From: SIG565 sp045590755
Lineage (GTDB): Bacteria > Bacillota > Clostridia > Oscillospirales > Acutalibacteraceae
Length of the DNA: 64,000 bases
Assembly (NCBI GenBank): GCA_045590755.1
Contig: JAZNRP010000026.1
Span: forward strand, 1 to 64,000
Direction of reading: 5' to 3'
The position numbers were made by a program, and so were the translations under genes. The notes beneath the pieces were generated by a model that saw only the letters and a program-made list of their open reading frames with translations, made no database searches and was not told the DNA's origin. Position 1 is the stretch's first letter. Each line of letters begins with the position of its first letter. This document shows, piece after piece, positions 7,139 to 15,161 of the stretch.

Positions 7139-8221
7139 ATGGCAAGAGTTTATAATTTTAGCGCAGGTCCTTCAATGCTACCTTTGGAGGTTCTTGAAAC
7201 TGCCGCTAATGAAATGTTAGAGTACGGTAGTAGTGGACAGTCGGTTATGGAGATGTCACATCGCTCAAAGGATTATGATGCAATTATTAAAACTGCAGAA
7301 GCCGATTTACGCGAGATAATGAACATTCCCGATAATTATGAAGTTCTTTTCTTGCAGGGTGGTGCATCTACTCAGTTCGCCATGATTCCTATGAATCTTA
7401 TGAATAAGAATAAAAAAGCTGATTTTGTAATTACAGGTCAGTGGGCGAATAAGGCTTATAAGGAAGCAGCACGCTATGGGGATGCCAAAGCAGTTGCATC
7501 TTCTGCCGATAAAACATATTCTTATATTCCTAAACTTAACAAGGAAGATTTCACACCCGATGCCGACTATTTCCATATTTGCATGAACAACACTATTTAC
7601 GGCACAAAGTGGAATGAGTTACCTGATACAGGCGATGTACCGCTTGTTGCAGATATTTCTTCCTGCATTTTATCAGAGCCGATTGATGTATCACGCTTTG
7701 GTCTTTTATATGCAGGTGCTCAAAAGAATGTAGCCCCCGCAGGTCTTACCATTGTTATTGTTCGCAAGGATTTGCTTGGTAATGCAATGGATATTACACC
7801 TACAATGCTTAACTATGTTACACATTCTGAAAATGATTCAATGTTCAATACACCGCCTTGCTATACAATCTATGTTGCGGGTCTTACATTCAAATGGATT
7901 AAGAAATTAGGCGGCCTTGAAAAGATGGCTGAAATAAATAAGGAAAAGGCCGCAATTCTCTATGATTTCCTTGACAACAGCAAGATGTTCAAGGGCACTG
8001 TAGAAAAGGCAGACCGTTCGCTTATGAATGTACCGTTTGTAACCGGTAACGATGAACTTGATGCTAAATTTGTAAAGGAAGCCGCCGCGGCAGGCTTTGT
8101 TAATCTTAAAGGCCACCGTTCTGTAGGCGGTATGAGAGCGTCTATTTACAATGCTATGCCGATTGAAGGCGTTAAAAAGTTAGTCGAGTTTATGCAGAAG
8201 TTTGAAAAGGAGAACGCATAA
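7139..8221 (+). CDS. serC: Phosphoserine aminotransferase
   Basis: Full-length 360-residue SerC. It begins YNFSAGPSMLP as the family does, has FLQGGASTQFAMIP near residue 71, and AGAQKNVAPAGLT with the PLP lysine at residue 196. The end has GHRSVGGMRASIYNAMP, the family C-terminal signature. It converts 3-phosphohydroxypyruvate and glutamate to O-phosphoserine in the cytoplasm. TTGGAGGT precedes the ATG. The stop overlaps the serA start by one base (TAATG), so the two enzymes are translationally coupled. serB is not in the window. Confidence 0.97.
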   Translation: MARVYNFSAGPSMLPLEVLETAANEMLEYGSSGQSVMEMSHRSKDYDAIIKTAEADLREIMNIPDNYEVLFLQGGASTQFAMIPMNLMNKNKKADFVITGQWANKAYKEAARYGDAKAVASSADKTYSYIPKLNKEDFTPDADYFHICMNNTIYGTKWNELPDTGDVPLVADISSCILSEPIDVSRFGLLYAGAQKNVAPAGLTIVIVRKDLLGNAMDITPTMLNYVTHSENDSMFNTPPCYTIYVAGLTFKWIKKLGGLEKMAEINKEKAAILYDFLDNSKMFKGTVEKADRSLMNVPFVTGNDELDAKFVKEAAAAGFVNLKGHRSVGGMRASIYNAMPIEGVKKLVEFMQKFEKENA

Positions 8222-9384
8222 TGTATAATATTAAAACCTATAACAAAATTTCCGCTATAGGACTCAAACAGTTCGATAAGGAAAAATATACAGTTTCTGA
8301 TGATGCCGAAAATCCGGTAGGTGCGGTTGTTCGCTCAGCATCTCTTCACGATGTTGAATTTCCCGAATCCTTATTGGCAATTGCCCGTGCGGGTGCGGGT
8401 ACAAACAATATTCCGTGCGACAGGTGTGCCGCTGACGGTATAGTTGTATTTAATACCCCCGGTGCTAATGCAAATGCTGTTAAGGAATTAGTTTTAGCGG
8501 GTTTACTTTTATCTTCACGCCGCATTATTCCGGCTATTGAGTGGGCAAAAACCCTTAAGGGCAACGGTGACGATGTAGGCAAGATGGTTGAAAAGGGCAA
8601 GGGCGCTTTTGTAGGCCCCGAAATCCGTGGTAAAAAGCTCGGTGTTATCGGTCTTGGCGCTATCGGTGTTTTGGTTGCTAATGCAGCCAACTCACTCGGT
8701 ATGAAGGTTTACGGTTACGACCCGTATTTGTCCCTTAAATCTGCTTGGAATCTTACCCATTATGCTATTCACGCTAATGATTTAAAGGAAATTTACGAAA
8801 ACTGTGACTATATTACTGTTCATGTTCCGTTAACCCCCGATACTAAGGGCTTTATTGATGCAAATGCTATTAATCAGATGAAGGACGGAGTTCGTATTCT
8901 TAACTTCTCGCGTGCTGATTTGGTAAACTCTGCAGATATGATTATAGCGCTTGAATCGGGCAAGGTAGCAACCTATGTTACTGATTTCCCGACCGATGAA
9001 ATGCTTGGTATTAACGGCGCTATTGCTATTCCGCATCTTGGCGCATCTACACCCGAATCGGAAGATAACTGCGCTACTATGGCTGCAAAAGAGCTTGTTG
9101 AATATATCGAGAACGGTAATATTGAAAACTCGGTTAACTTCCCGTCGGTTTCAGCACCCCGTGCTACAGAAAAGCGAGTTTGTATTATGCACAAAAACAT
9201 CCCCAATATGTTAACTGCCATTACAAGTGCCGTTGCAGAAAACAATGTAAATATTGAAAATCTGCTTAATAAATCGCGCGGCGACTTTGCTTATACTATA
9301 CTTGATATAAGTGAAGCCGACTATGATGCAATCTACGAAAAAATCACTAAAATTGACGGAGTAATCCGCGTTAGAATCATATAA
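8221..9384 (+). CDS. serA: D-3-phosphoglycerate dehydrogenase with ACT domain
   Basis: A 387-residue SerA that oxidises 3-phosphoglycerate to 3-phosphohydroxypyruvate with NAD. The nucleotide-binding GLGAIG is at residues 144-149 and the dinucleotide-binding Asp follows in YGYDPYL. VHVPLTPDTKGFID, the NFSRADLV segment and PHLGASTPESEDN mark the catalytic core with its Arg and His. Residues about 315-387 form a single ACT regulatory domain, which in relatives binds serine. It is the short class, without the intervening ASB domain of roughly 530-residue enzymes. It is the second gene of serC-serA; a hairpin with a T-run follows the stop. Confidence 0.95.
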   Translation: MYNIKTYNKISAIGLKQFDKEKYTVSDDAENPVGAVVRSASLHDVEFPESLLAIARAGAGTNNIPCDRCAADGIVVFNTPGANANAVKELVLAGLLLSSRRIIPAIEWAKTLKGNGDDVGKMVEKGKGAFVGPEIRGKKLGVIGLGAIGVLVANAANSLGMKVYGYDPYLSLKSAWNLTHYAIHANDLKEIYENCDYITVHVPLTPDTKGFIDANAINQMKDGVRILNFSRADLVNSADMIIALESGKVATYVTDFPTDEMLGINGAIAIPHLGASTPESEDNCATMAAKELVEYIENGNIENSVNFPSVSAPRATEKRVCIMHKNIPNMLTAITSAVAENNVNIENLLNKSRGDFAYTILDISEADYDAIYEKITKIDGVIRVRII

Positions 9385-9389
9385 TTGCG

Positions 9390-9418
9390 TTGACAAAGAA
9401 CATCTGCTGTGATAAAAT
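9390..9418 (+). promoter_or_regulatory. Sigma-A-type promoter for the G3E GTPase genes
   Basis: TTGACA (9390-9395), a 17-base spacer and TAAAAT (9413-9418). The spacer and -10 lie inside the hairpin that ends serCA. Confidence 0.75.
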
Positions 9419-9436
9419 TTCACAGTGGATGTTTTT
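9397..9436 (+). terminator. serC-serA terminator overlapping the next promoter
   Basis: AACATC-TG-CTGTG (9399-9411) pairs with CACAG-TG-GATGTT (9421-9433), with a 2x2 internal mismatch and a 9-base loop, followed by T-rich sequence. It shares bases with the promoter of the downstream gene. Confidence 0.65.
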
Positions 9437-9456
9437 GTATTTTAGGGAGTGATTTT

Positions 9457-10467
9457 ATGACTAAAATTGATATTTTTTCAGGCTTTTTGGGAGCAGGAAA
9501 AACAACACTTATTAAAAAATTAATTAAGGAATCGTTTATCGGAGAAAAGCTTGTTTTAATTGAAAACGAGTTTGGCGAAATCGGTATTGATGGTGGATTT
9601 CTAAAAGAATCGGGTATTAATATTACCGAGATGAACTCGGGTTGTATTTGTTGCAGTTTGGTGGGCGATTTTGGTGTTGCTCTAAAACAGGTTGTAGAAC
9701 AATATTCTCCCGATAGGATTATTATTGAGCCATCGGGTGTTGGTAAATTAAGTGATGTTATTAAAGCGGTAGAAAATCTGGGTATTGATAATGTTGTACT
9801 TAACAGTGCCACAGCGGTTGTTGATGCCTTGAAATGCAAAATGTATATGAAAAATTTCGGCGAATTTTTCGGCAATCAGGTTGCCCACGCTAATTGCGTT
9901 GTTTTTAGCCGTACCGCAAATATTGATGATGAAAGGTTAGAAGCGGCTATTTCACTTATTAAAGAAAAAAATGATAAGGCTACAATAATTACAACCGATT
10001 GGGAATTTTTAAGCGGACAAAAAATTCTTGATGCTTTGGAGCGAAAGAATACTTTAGAAGATGAAATGGAAAAGATGCATCATCACCATCATCATCATCA
10101 TCATGGTGAAGAGTGCCATTGTCACCATCATCACCACGATGAAGACTGCCACTGTCACGAGCATAATCACGAACATCACCATCATCACGCTGATGATGTG
10201 TTTAATAGCTGGGGCAAGGAAACCGCTAATAAGTATTCTAAAAAGGAAATCAGCGATATTTTGGATGCACTCGATGATAATGCTAAATATGGAACAATTC
10301 TTCGTGCAAAGGGTATTGTTGAAACCAGCGATGAAGGCTGGTTGCATTTCGATTATGTACCGGGCGAAAAAGAAATTCGTGAAGGTTCTCCAGAAATCAT
10401 TGGTAGAATCTGTGTAATAGGCTCTCAAATCAATAACACGGAAATAGAAAAATTATTTAATATTTAG
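9457..10467 (+). CDS. G3E (CobW/YciC-type) GTPase metallochaperone with long His-rich loop
   Basis: A 336-residue G3E-family GTPase. The P-loop GFLGAGKTT is at residues 9-17, the ENEFGEIGID switch near 37, and the metal-binding GCICC motif at 62-66. Residues about 206-247 form a His/Cys/Asp/Glu-rich stretch containing a run of nine histidines and repeated CHCH units, a likely metal buffer. The C-terminal ~95 residues are a CobW_C-like domain ending near the stop. Family members deliver Zn, Co or Ni to target enzymes. A longer upstream start exists at 9409, but GGGAG before the ATG at 9457 and the family N-terminus decide the start. It sits 9 bases before a second G3E GTPase. No Zur box or zinc riboswitch was recognised, so the metal is not identified. 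Confidence 0.9.
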   Translation: MTKIDIFSGFLGAGKTTLIKKLIKESFIGEKLVLIENEFGEIGIDGGFLKESGINITEMNSGCICCSLVGDFGVALKQVVEQYSPDRIIIEPSGVGKLSDVIKAVENLGIDNVVLNSATAVVDALKCKMYMKNFGEFFGNQVAHANCVVFSRTANIDDERLEAAISLIKEKNDKATIITTDWEFLSGQKILDALERKNTLEDEMEKMHHHHHHHHHGEECHCHHHHHDEDCHCHEHNHEHHHHHADDVFNSWGKETANKYSKKEISDILDALDDNAKYGTILRAKGIVETSDEGWLHFDYVPGEKEIREGSPEIIGRICVIGSQINNTEIEKLFNI

Positions 10468-10476
10468 GAGAAATTA

Positions 10477-11415
10477 ATGGATATACCAGTATATCTTTTT
10501 ACCGGCTTTTTAGAGTCAGGAAAAACAAAATTTATTAATGAAACCTTGAGTGATAAGCGCTTTAACAATGGTGAAAAAACCTTGTTGCTTTTGTGTGAAG
10601 AAGGTTGTGAAGAATATAACCCCGACAAGTTTTCGGGTAATAATGTTTTTTTTGAATTAATAGAAGATGAAAAAGAACTCACAAAGGAAAACCTTGAAAA
10701 ATTACAAAAAAAACATAAGGCAGAAAGGGTAATTGTAGAATATAACGGTATGTGGCTGCTTAAAAGCCTTTTTGAGAATATGCCGCGAAAATGGGTAATT
10801 GCTCAGGAATTTATGTTTGCCGATTCTTCAACCTTTATAAGCTACAATGCAAATATGCGTTCATTGGTGTTTGATAAATTAAGCACCTGCGAAATGGTTA
10901 TTTTTAACCGCTATACCGATGCAACAGACAAAATGGAACTGCATAAAATTGTAAGAGCAGTTAACCGAAAGGCTAATATTGCTTACGAGCGCGTATCGGG
11001 TGATGTTGAATTTGATAATATAGAAGATCCGTTACCCTTTGATACAGATGCTGATATTATACAAATCGGTGAAATGGATTATGCGCTTTGGTATAGGGAT
11101 TTAACCGAAGAATTGGAAAAGTATAACGGTAAGCGAATTAAATTTAAGGGTATGGTTGCTAAAAGCGACAAGGTACCTGAAGGTTGCTTTGTAGTGGGCA
11201 GACCTGTAATGACTTGTTGTGCCGATGATATACAATTTGCGGGACTTGCTTGTAATTATAGCGGTGCCGCCACACTGCATAGCAAACAATGGATTATGAT
11301 TGATGCGGTTTTATCTCTTGAAAAGCATATAATGTACGGTAGGGTAGGCCCTGTATTAAATGTTAAATCGGTTGTGCTTACCGATGCACCCGAGCAACCC
11401 GTTGCCACTTTTTAA
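10477..11415 (+). CDS. G3E-like GTPase fused to a YcgQ/DUF1980-like C-terminal domain
   Basis: The N-terminal ~190 residues are a divergent CobW-type GTPase with P-loop GFLESGKTKF (from residue 10). The expected GCxCC motif is missing; LLLCEEGCEEY stands where the first strand region should continue. From about residue 205 a second domain follows: KYNGKRIKFKGMV, then CFVVGRPVMTCCADD and GLACNY, ending in VLNVKSVVLTD. This matches the soluble C-terminal domain of the TIGR03943/DUF1980 (YcgQ) family, which partners the YcgR permease in zinc-stress loci. The YcgQ membrane helices are absent. The fusion and the adjacent His-rich GTPase point to metal handling. Domain identity of the C-terminus is moderate confidence; function is unproven. 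Confidence 0.75.
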   Translation: MDIPVYLFTGFLESGKTKFINETLSDKRFNNGEKTLLLLCEEGCEEYNPDKFSGNNVFFELIEDEKELTKENLEKLQKKHKAERVIVEYNGMWLLKSLFENMPRKWVIAQEFMFADSSTFISYNANMRSLVFDKLSTCEMVIFNRYTDATDKMELHKIVRAVNRKANIAYERVSGDVEFDNIEDPLPFDTDADIIQIGEMDYALWYRDLTEELEKYNGKRIKFKGMVAKSDKVPEGCFVVGRPVMTCCADDIQFAGLACNYSGAATLHSKQWIMIDAVLSLEKHIMYGRVGPVLNVKSVVLTDAPEQPVATF

Positions 11416-11426
11416 GGTGTTTTGCT

Positions 11427-11702
11427 ATGCTTGAAAAGATTTTATTTGGCTATATTTTACTTATAAATTTAATTTCGGTAATATTAAGTATTGTTGATAA
11501 ATTATTTGCAATAAAAAATATGTGGCGAATTTCGGAAAAGTGCCTTTTTACAGTAGCTCTTCTCGGCGGTGCTGCAGGTATGTACATAACAAATTTGCTT
11601 ATTCGCCATAAAACAAAACATAAAAGATTTATGTTAGGTCTACCGCTTATTATTTTTTTTCAATTTATTTTGGTAGTTTACTGTATACTTGACAAAATTT
11701 AA
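11427..11702 (+). CDS. DUF1294-family small membrane protein
   Basis: A 91-residue protein with about three membrane helices. It matches DUF1294: an N-terminal helix followed by DKLFAIKNMWRISEKCL, the LLGGAAGMYI motif and RHKTKHKRF before the last helix. No activity is established for the family. It begins 11 bases after the GTPase-fusion gene and may be its third co-transcribed partner. The promoter for the FMN riboswitch overlaps its 3' end. Confidence 0.8.
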   Translation: MLEKILFGYILLINLISVILSIVDKLFAIKNMWRISEKCLFTVALLGGAAGMYITNLLIRHKTKHKRFMLGLPLIIFFQFILVVYCILDKI

Positions 11703-11717
11703 TTTTAGTATTAAAGT
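11689..11717 (+). promoter_or_regulatory. Candidate promoter for riboswitch-ribU transcript
   Basis: TTGACA (11689-11694), 17 bases, TAAAGT (11712-11717), about 10 bases before the riboswitch. Confidence 0.6.
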
Positions 11718-11725
11718 ATAAATAT

Positions 11726-11832
11726 ATTTCGAGGCAAGGTGTAATTCCTTACCGGTGGTAAAGCCCACAAAGCCGCAAGGCCCGATTTGGTGAAATTCCA
11801 AAGCCGACGGTACAGTCCGGATGAAAGAAATT
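11726..11832 (+). ncRNA. FMN riboswitch (RFN element)
   Basis: The conserved RFN order is present: GAGGCAAGGTG, ATTCCTTACCGGTGGT, AGCCC, GGTGAAATTCC, AAGCCGACGGT and AGTCCGGATG, closed by a TTTC/GAAA-type P1. It precedes a terminator hairpin and ribU, so FMN binding should reduce riboflavin uptake gene expression. Confidence 0.96.
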
Positions 11833-11847
11833 ACTATTATGTTTTTT

Positions 11848-11881
11848 ATGCCCCGATTTATTTTCGGGGCATTATTTTTTT
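11848..11881 (+). terminator. Riboswitch-controlled terminator upstream of ribU
   Basis: ATGCCCCGA (11848-11856) pairs with TCGGGGCAT (11864-11872), followed by a T-run. It is the expression platform of the FMN riboswitch. Confidence 0.9.
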
Positions 11882-11892
11882 GGAGTGGTATT

Positions 11893-12555
11893 ATGAGTAA
11901 AAAAATTAGTGTTAAAGCAGTTGCGGTAACAGGTGTAATCTGTGCATTGGCTTATTTACTGACATTTGTTTTTCATTTTAAGGTATCTTTCCTGACATTT
12001 GATTTTAAGGATGCGGTTATAGCACTTTCTTCATTAATTTACGGCGCACCGTACGGGGTTGCTGCCGCGGCAATAGTTGCCTTTGTTGAATTTGTATCAA
12101 TCAGTGATACGGGAATTTACGGACTTATAATGAATTTTTTGGCCAGTGCAACTTTTTCGTTTGTTTGCGGAATAGTTTATAAATACAAAAGAACATTATC
12201 GGGCGCAGTTTTAGGCTTAATTCTTTCATCTTTTTCAGTGGTGGCTGTAATGCTCGCGGCAAATATTTTTATTACGCCGTTTTATATGGGTGTTCCACGC
12301 TCGGCGGTTGTCGAATTATTACCTACGCTGATTTTACCGTTTAATATTGCCAAAACAGTTATTAATTCGGCTTTTACTCTGCTTCTTTATAAGCCTGTTA
12401 CCAATGCATTAAGGCGCTATGGAATTATTGAAAAATCAAAACAACAGTCAAGGTCTTTAGTGTCGGTTATAGTGCTTATAATTTCTGTAATAGTTATAGC
12501 GATTTCTGTTTTGTTTGTAATCTTGCAATTAAATGGTGTTTTTGTAATTTTTTAG
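11893..12555 (+). CDS. ribU: Riboflavin transporter RibU (ECF S component)
   Basis: A 220-residue integral membrane protein with about six helices, the size of ECF substrate-binding S components. KAVAVTGVICALAYLL, LTFDFKDAVIALSSLIYG and the FITPFYMG segment fit RibU. It binds riboflavin and needs the shared EcfA1-EcfA2-EcfT module, which is not in this window. The frame extends upstream through the terminator hairpin, but GGAGTGG before the ATG at 11893 marks the real start. The FMN riboswitch directly upstream supports the assignment. The C-terminal ~30 residues form an extra hydrophobic helix beyond the usual end. Confidence 0.93.
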   Translation: MSKKISVKAVAVTGVICALAYLLTFVFHFKVSFLTFDFKDAVIALSSLIYGAPYGVAAAAIVAFVEFVSISDTGIYGLIMNFLASATFSFVCGIVYKYKRTLSGAVLGLILSSFSVVAVMLAANIFITPFYMGVPRSAVVELLPTLILPFNIAKTVINSAFTLLLYKPVTNALRRYGIIEKSKQQSRSLVSVIVLIISVIVIAISVLFVILQLNGVFVIF

Positions 12556-12579
12556 TAATACTTCTATTTAAACTTTTTA

Positions 12580-12607
12580 TTGACAAATTTCGATATTATG
12601 TTAGAAT
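12580..12607 (+). promoter_or_regulatory. Promoter for SAM riboswitch-metK
   Basis: TTGACA (12580-12585), 16 bases, TAGAAT (12602-12607), 22 bases before the riboswitch. Confidence 0.72.
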
Positions 12608-12629
12608 ATTAAATGTAATATGAATATTT

Positions 12630-12728
12630 CCTTATCACGAGTGGCGGAGGGACAGGCCCTATGATGCCCGGCAACCCGGTTTTTTAACCAACGGTGCTAA
12701 ATCCTGCGGTATTTACCGGAAGATGAGG
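12630..12728 (+). ncRNA. SAM-I (S-box) riboswitch
   Basis: P1 is CCTTATC (12630-12636) with GATGAGG (12722-12728). Inside are the invariant S-box elements GGAGGGACAGGCCC, TGATGCCCGGCAACC and GGTGCTAAATCCTGC. It lies before a terminator and metK, so SAM should repress its own synthesis. Confidence 0.97.
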
Positions 12729-12738
12729 TGGCTTATTT

Positions 12739-12767
12739 ACCGCCTTTTGTGAGGCGGTTTTATTTTT
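12739..12767 (+). terminator. Riboswitch-controlled terminator upstream of metK
   Basis: ACCGCCT (12739-12745) pairs with AGGCGGT (12752-12758), followed by TTTATTTTT. The GGTGG at the end of P1 could pair with CCGCC as the antiterminator. Confidence 0.88.
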
Positions 12768-12780
12768 GGAGGCGTTTTTA

Positions 12781-13959
12781 ATGAGTAAGTTTTTATTTTC
12801 ATCAGAATCCGTAACTGAAGGACATCCCGACAAGGTGTGTGACTGTGTGTCGGACGCTATACTTGACGCGCTGATTTCTCAGGACCCCCAGTCGCGTGTT
12901 GCTTGTGAAACCTTTGCAAGTACCGACTGCATTACTGTTATGGGTGAAATCACAACTGCGGCAAAGGTTGATTATGAAAAAATAATACGAGACACTATTT
13001 GCAAAATCGGTTATAACAGTGATGATGTTTTCTTTAACGGAAAAACTTGTAAGGTAGAAGTTAAACTTCACAACCAGTCAGCCGATATAGCGTTAGGCGT
13101 TGATAATTCTTTGGAGATTAAATCGGGTGCAGATGATGAGTTTAATTTGCACGGTGCGGGCGACCAAGGTATGATGTTCGGTTTTGCTTGTGATGAAACA
13201 CCCGAACTTATGCCATTACCAATATCCTTGGCGCATAAATTGGCTATTCGCCTTACCGAGATTCGCAAAAATAATACCCTTAAATATCTTCGTCCCGACG
13301 GTAAGACACAGGTAACGGTTGAATATGTTGATGGTAAACCTGTAAGGGTTGATACCGTTGTTGTTTCAACTCAACATACCGCAGACATCGAACTTGATAC
13401 ATTACGCCAAGATATTATAAATCTTGTAATTAAGCCGATAATTCCCGCAGATTTGTTGGATGAAAATACCAAGTATTTTATTAATCCAACAGGCCGTTTT
13501 GTTATAGGCGGTCCGCACGGCGATACAGGACTTACAGGTAGAAAAATTATCGTTGATACATACGGCGGTGCCGCAAAGCACGGCGGTGGTGCATTCTCAG
13601 GTAAAGACCCGACTAAAGTTGATAGAAGCGCCGCATATGCCGCCCGTTATGTTGCAAAAAATATTGTTGCATCCGGCCTAGCTAAAAAATGTGAAGTGCA
13701 AATTGCTTACGCAATCGGCGTTGCAAATCCCGTTTCGGTTATGGTTGATACCTTTGGTACAGGTGTTATAAGCGATGATAAAACTGCTGAAATTGTCAAT
13801 AAGGTGTTCGATTTAAGACCTGCAGCTATTATTAAGAACTTGAATCTTCGCCGTCCTATTTATTCAGTAACCGCGGCATATGGCCATATGGGTAGAACCG
13901 ATTTGGATTTACCTTGGGAAAAAACCGATAAAGTAGATGATATAAAAAAGTTAATTTAA
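12781..13959 (+). CDS. metK: S-adenosylmethionine synthase
   Basis: A full-length 392-residue MetK that makes SAM from methionine and ATP. Signature segments are SESVTEGHPDKVCD near the N-terminus with the catalytic His, GAGDQGMMFGFACDETPE, and the Gly-rich GGGAFSGKDPTKVDRSAAY loop. A slightly longer frame begins at 12766, but GGAGG just before and the family start MSKFLFSSES favour the ATG at 12781. It is a single-gene unit under SAM-I riboswitch control with its own terminator. Confidence 0.98.
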   Translation: MSKFLFSSESVTEGHPDKVCDCVSDAILDALISQDPQSRVACETFASTDCITVMGEITTAAKVDYEKIIRDTICKIGYNSDDVFFNGKTCKVEVKLHNQSADIALGVDNSLEIKSGADDEFNLHGAGDQGMMFGFACDETPELMPLPISLAHKLAIRLTEIRKNNTLKYLRPDGKTQVTVEYVDGKPVRVDTVVVSTQHTADIELDTLRQDIINLVIKPIIPADLLDENTKYFINPTGRFVIGGPHGDTGLTGRKIIVDTYGGAAKHGGGAFSGKDPTKVDRSAAYAARYVAKNIVASGLAKKCEVQIAYAIGVANPVSVMVDTFGTGVISDDKTAEIVNKVFDLRPAAIIKNLNLRRPIYSVTAAYGHMGRTDLDLPWEKTDKVDDIKKLI

Positions 13960-13964
13960 TGGAT

Positions 13965-13993
13965 AAAAACCCTGCCTTTTAGCGGGGTTTTTG
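13965..13993 (+). terminator. metK terminator
   Basis: AAAAACCCTGC pairs with GCGGGGTTTTT around a short loop, ending in a T-run. Confidence 0.88.
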
Positions 13994-14034
13994 CTTTATA
14001 GCAATATTTTTCTATATTTCGCCAAGATTTTTAC

Positions 14035-14062
14035 TTGTAAAATAATAAATATTCTGTATAAT
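14035..14062 (+). promoter_or_regulatory. Candidate promoter for the Gfo/Idh gene trio
   Basis: TTGTAA (14035-14040), 16 bases, TATAAT (14057-14062), about 50 bases before the first gene. Confidence 0.55.
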
Positions 14063-14114
14063 TAAACTAAGGAGTATTTTATTTACTATTTTTTCAGTAG
14101 TAGGGGGAATATTT

Positions 14115-15161
14115 GTGAAAAAGAAAATAGCAGTAGTAGGTTACGGCGGTCAGGGTGCATGGCATTGCGACCAGATATTAAAAAGTGATGTTGTTGAGCT
14201 CACGGGTACATATGATATTCGCGAAATCCGTAATGAAGCTGCGCGTAATAAAGGGATTTTTGTATATGATTCCTTTGATGCTATTATTAATGATAAAAAT
14301 GTGGATGCTGTTGTAATTGCAGTACCAAATGATAGCCATAAACAGTTGGTTATAGATGCACTTATGGCTGGCAAAAATGTTATATGCGAAAAACCGGTTG
14401 AAATGTCGGTTGCCGCATTTGATGAAATGGTAGAAGCCGCAAACAAGAGTGGTAAACTTTTCACAGTTCATCAAAATCGTCGTTGGGATGTAGATTTTCT
14501 TGCAGTTAAGAAAGTTATTAACAGTGGTGAAATTGGCGAAGTTATTCGTGTTGAATCCCGTATACACGGCTCACGCGGAATACCGAGCGACTGGCGTTGT
14601 ACAAAGGCACAGGGCGGCGGTATGATACTTGACTGGGGCGTACATCTTATTGATCAGATGCTTCAGTTAATTCCTGAAAAGATTGTCCGCGTTTTCTGCC
14701 AGAATACATATATTACAAATTCAGAAGTTGATGACGGCTTCCGTTTAGAACTTGAGTTTGAATCGGGCAAGACGGCTCATGTAGAAGTTGGTACATATAA
14801 TTTCCTACCGTTACCGCGCTTCTATATGCAATGTAAAGATGGTACTTTGTATCTTGAAGATTGGCAAAAGAAACCGCACATTGCAAGACTTACTAATTGG
14901 TGCGAAAAGGATGTAACACCTGTACAAAATGCGGCAGGTATTACAAAAACGATGGCACCGCGCGATAGCTTGACACTTGATGAGTATGATATGGAAAGAT
15001 TATCTTCTGATGTTCACGAATATTATCGTAATTTCTGCCTTGCAATTGACGGCAAGGAAGAAATTATTGTTAAGTTGCCCGAAGTGCGTCGTGTTATGGG
15101 CGTTATGGAAGCGGCTTTCGAGTCGGATGCTAAACATTCGGTAATTGAAGTAAATATATGA
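14115..15161 (+). CDS. Gfo/Idh/MocA-family oxidoreductase (first of three)
   Basis: 348 residues with N-terminal Rossmann motif VVGYGGQGAWHCDQIL. It has AVPNDSHKQLVIDALMAG, then ICEKPVEMS with the conserved EKP, and later QNRRWDVDFLAVKK. GGGMILDWGVHLIDQML supplies the Asp/His pair of the substrate domain. The GTG start at 14115 follows AGGGGGA. It overlaps the next oxidoreductase by four bases (ATGA), so translation is coupled. The QNRRWDVDF segment is typical of members acting on sugars or inositols, but the substrate cannot be named from sequence. Confidence 0.85.
   Translation: MKKKIAVVGYGGQGAWHCDQILKSDVVELTGTYDIREIRNEAARNKGIFVYDSFDAIINDKNVDAVVIAVPNDSHKQLVIDALMAGKNVICEKPVEMSVAAFDEMVEAANKSGKLFTVHQNRRWDVDFLAVKKVINSGEIGEVIRVESRIHGSRGIPSDWRCTKAQGGGMILDWGVHLIDQMLQLIPEKIVRVFCQNTYITNSEVDDGFRLELEFESGKTAHVEVGTYNFLPLPRFYMQCKDGTLYLEDWQKKPHIARLTNWCEKDVTPVQNAAGITKTMAPRDSLTLDEYDMERLSSDVHEYYRNFCLAIDGKEEIIVKLPEVRRVMGVMEAAFESDAKHSVIEVNI

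Noticed and set aside
10061..10417. Alternative-frame proteins over the His-rich stretch
   Set aside because: Repetitive CAT/CAC codons keep the other frames open by chance.
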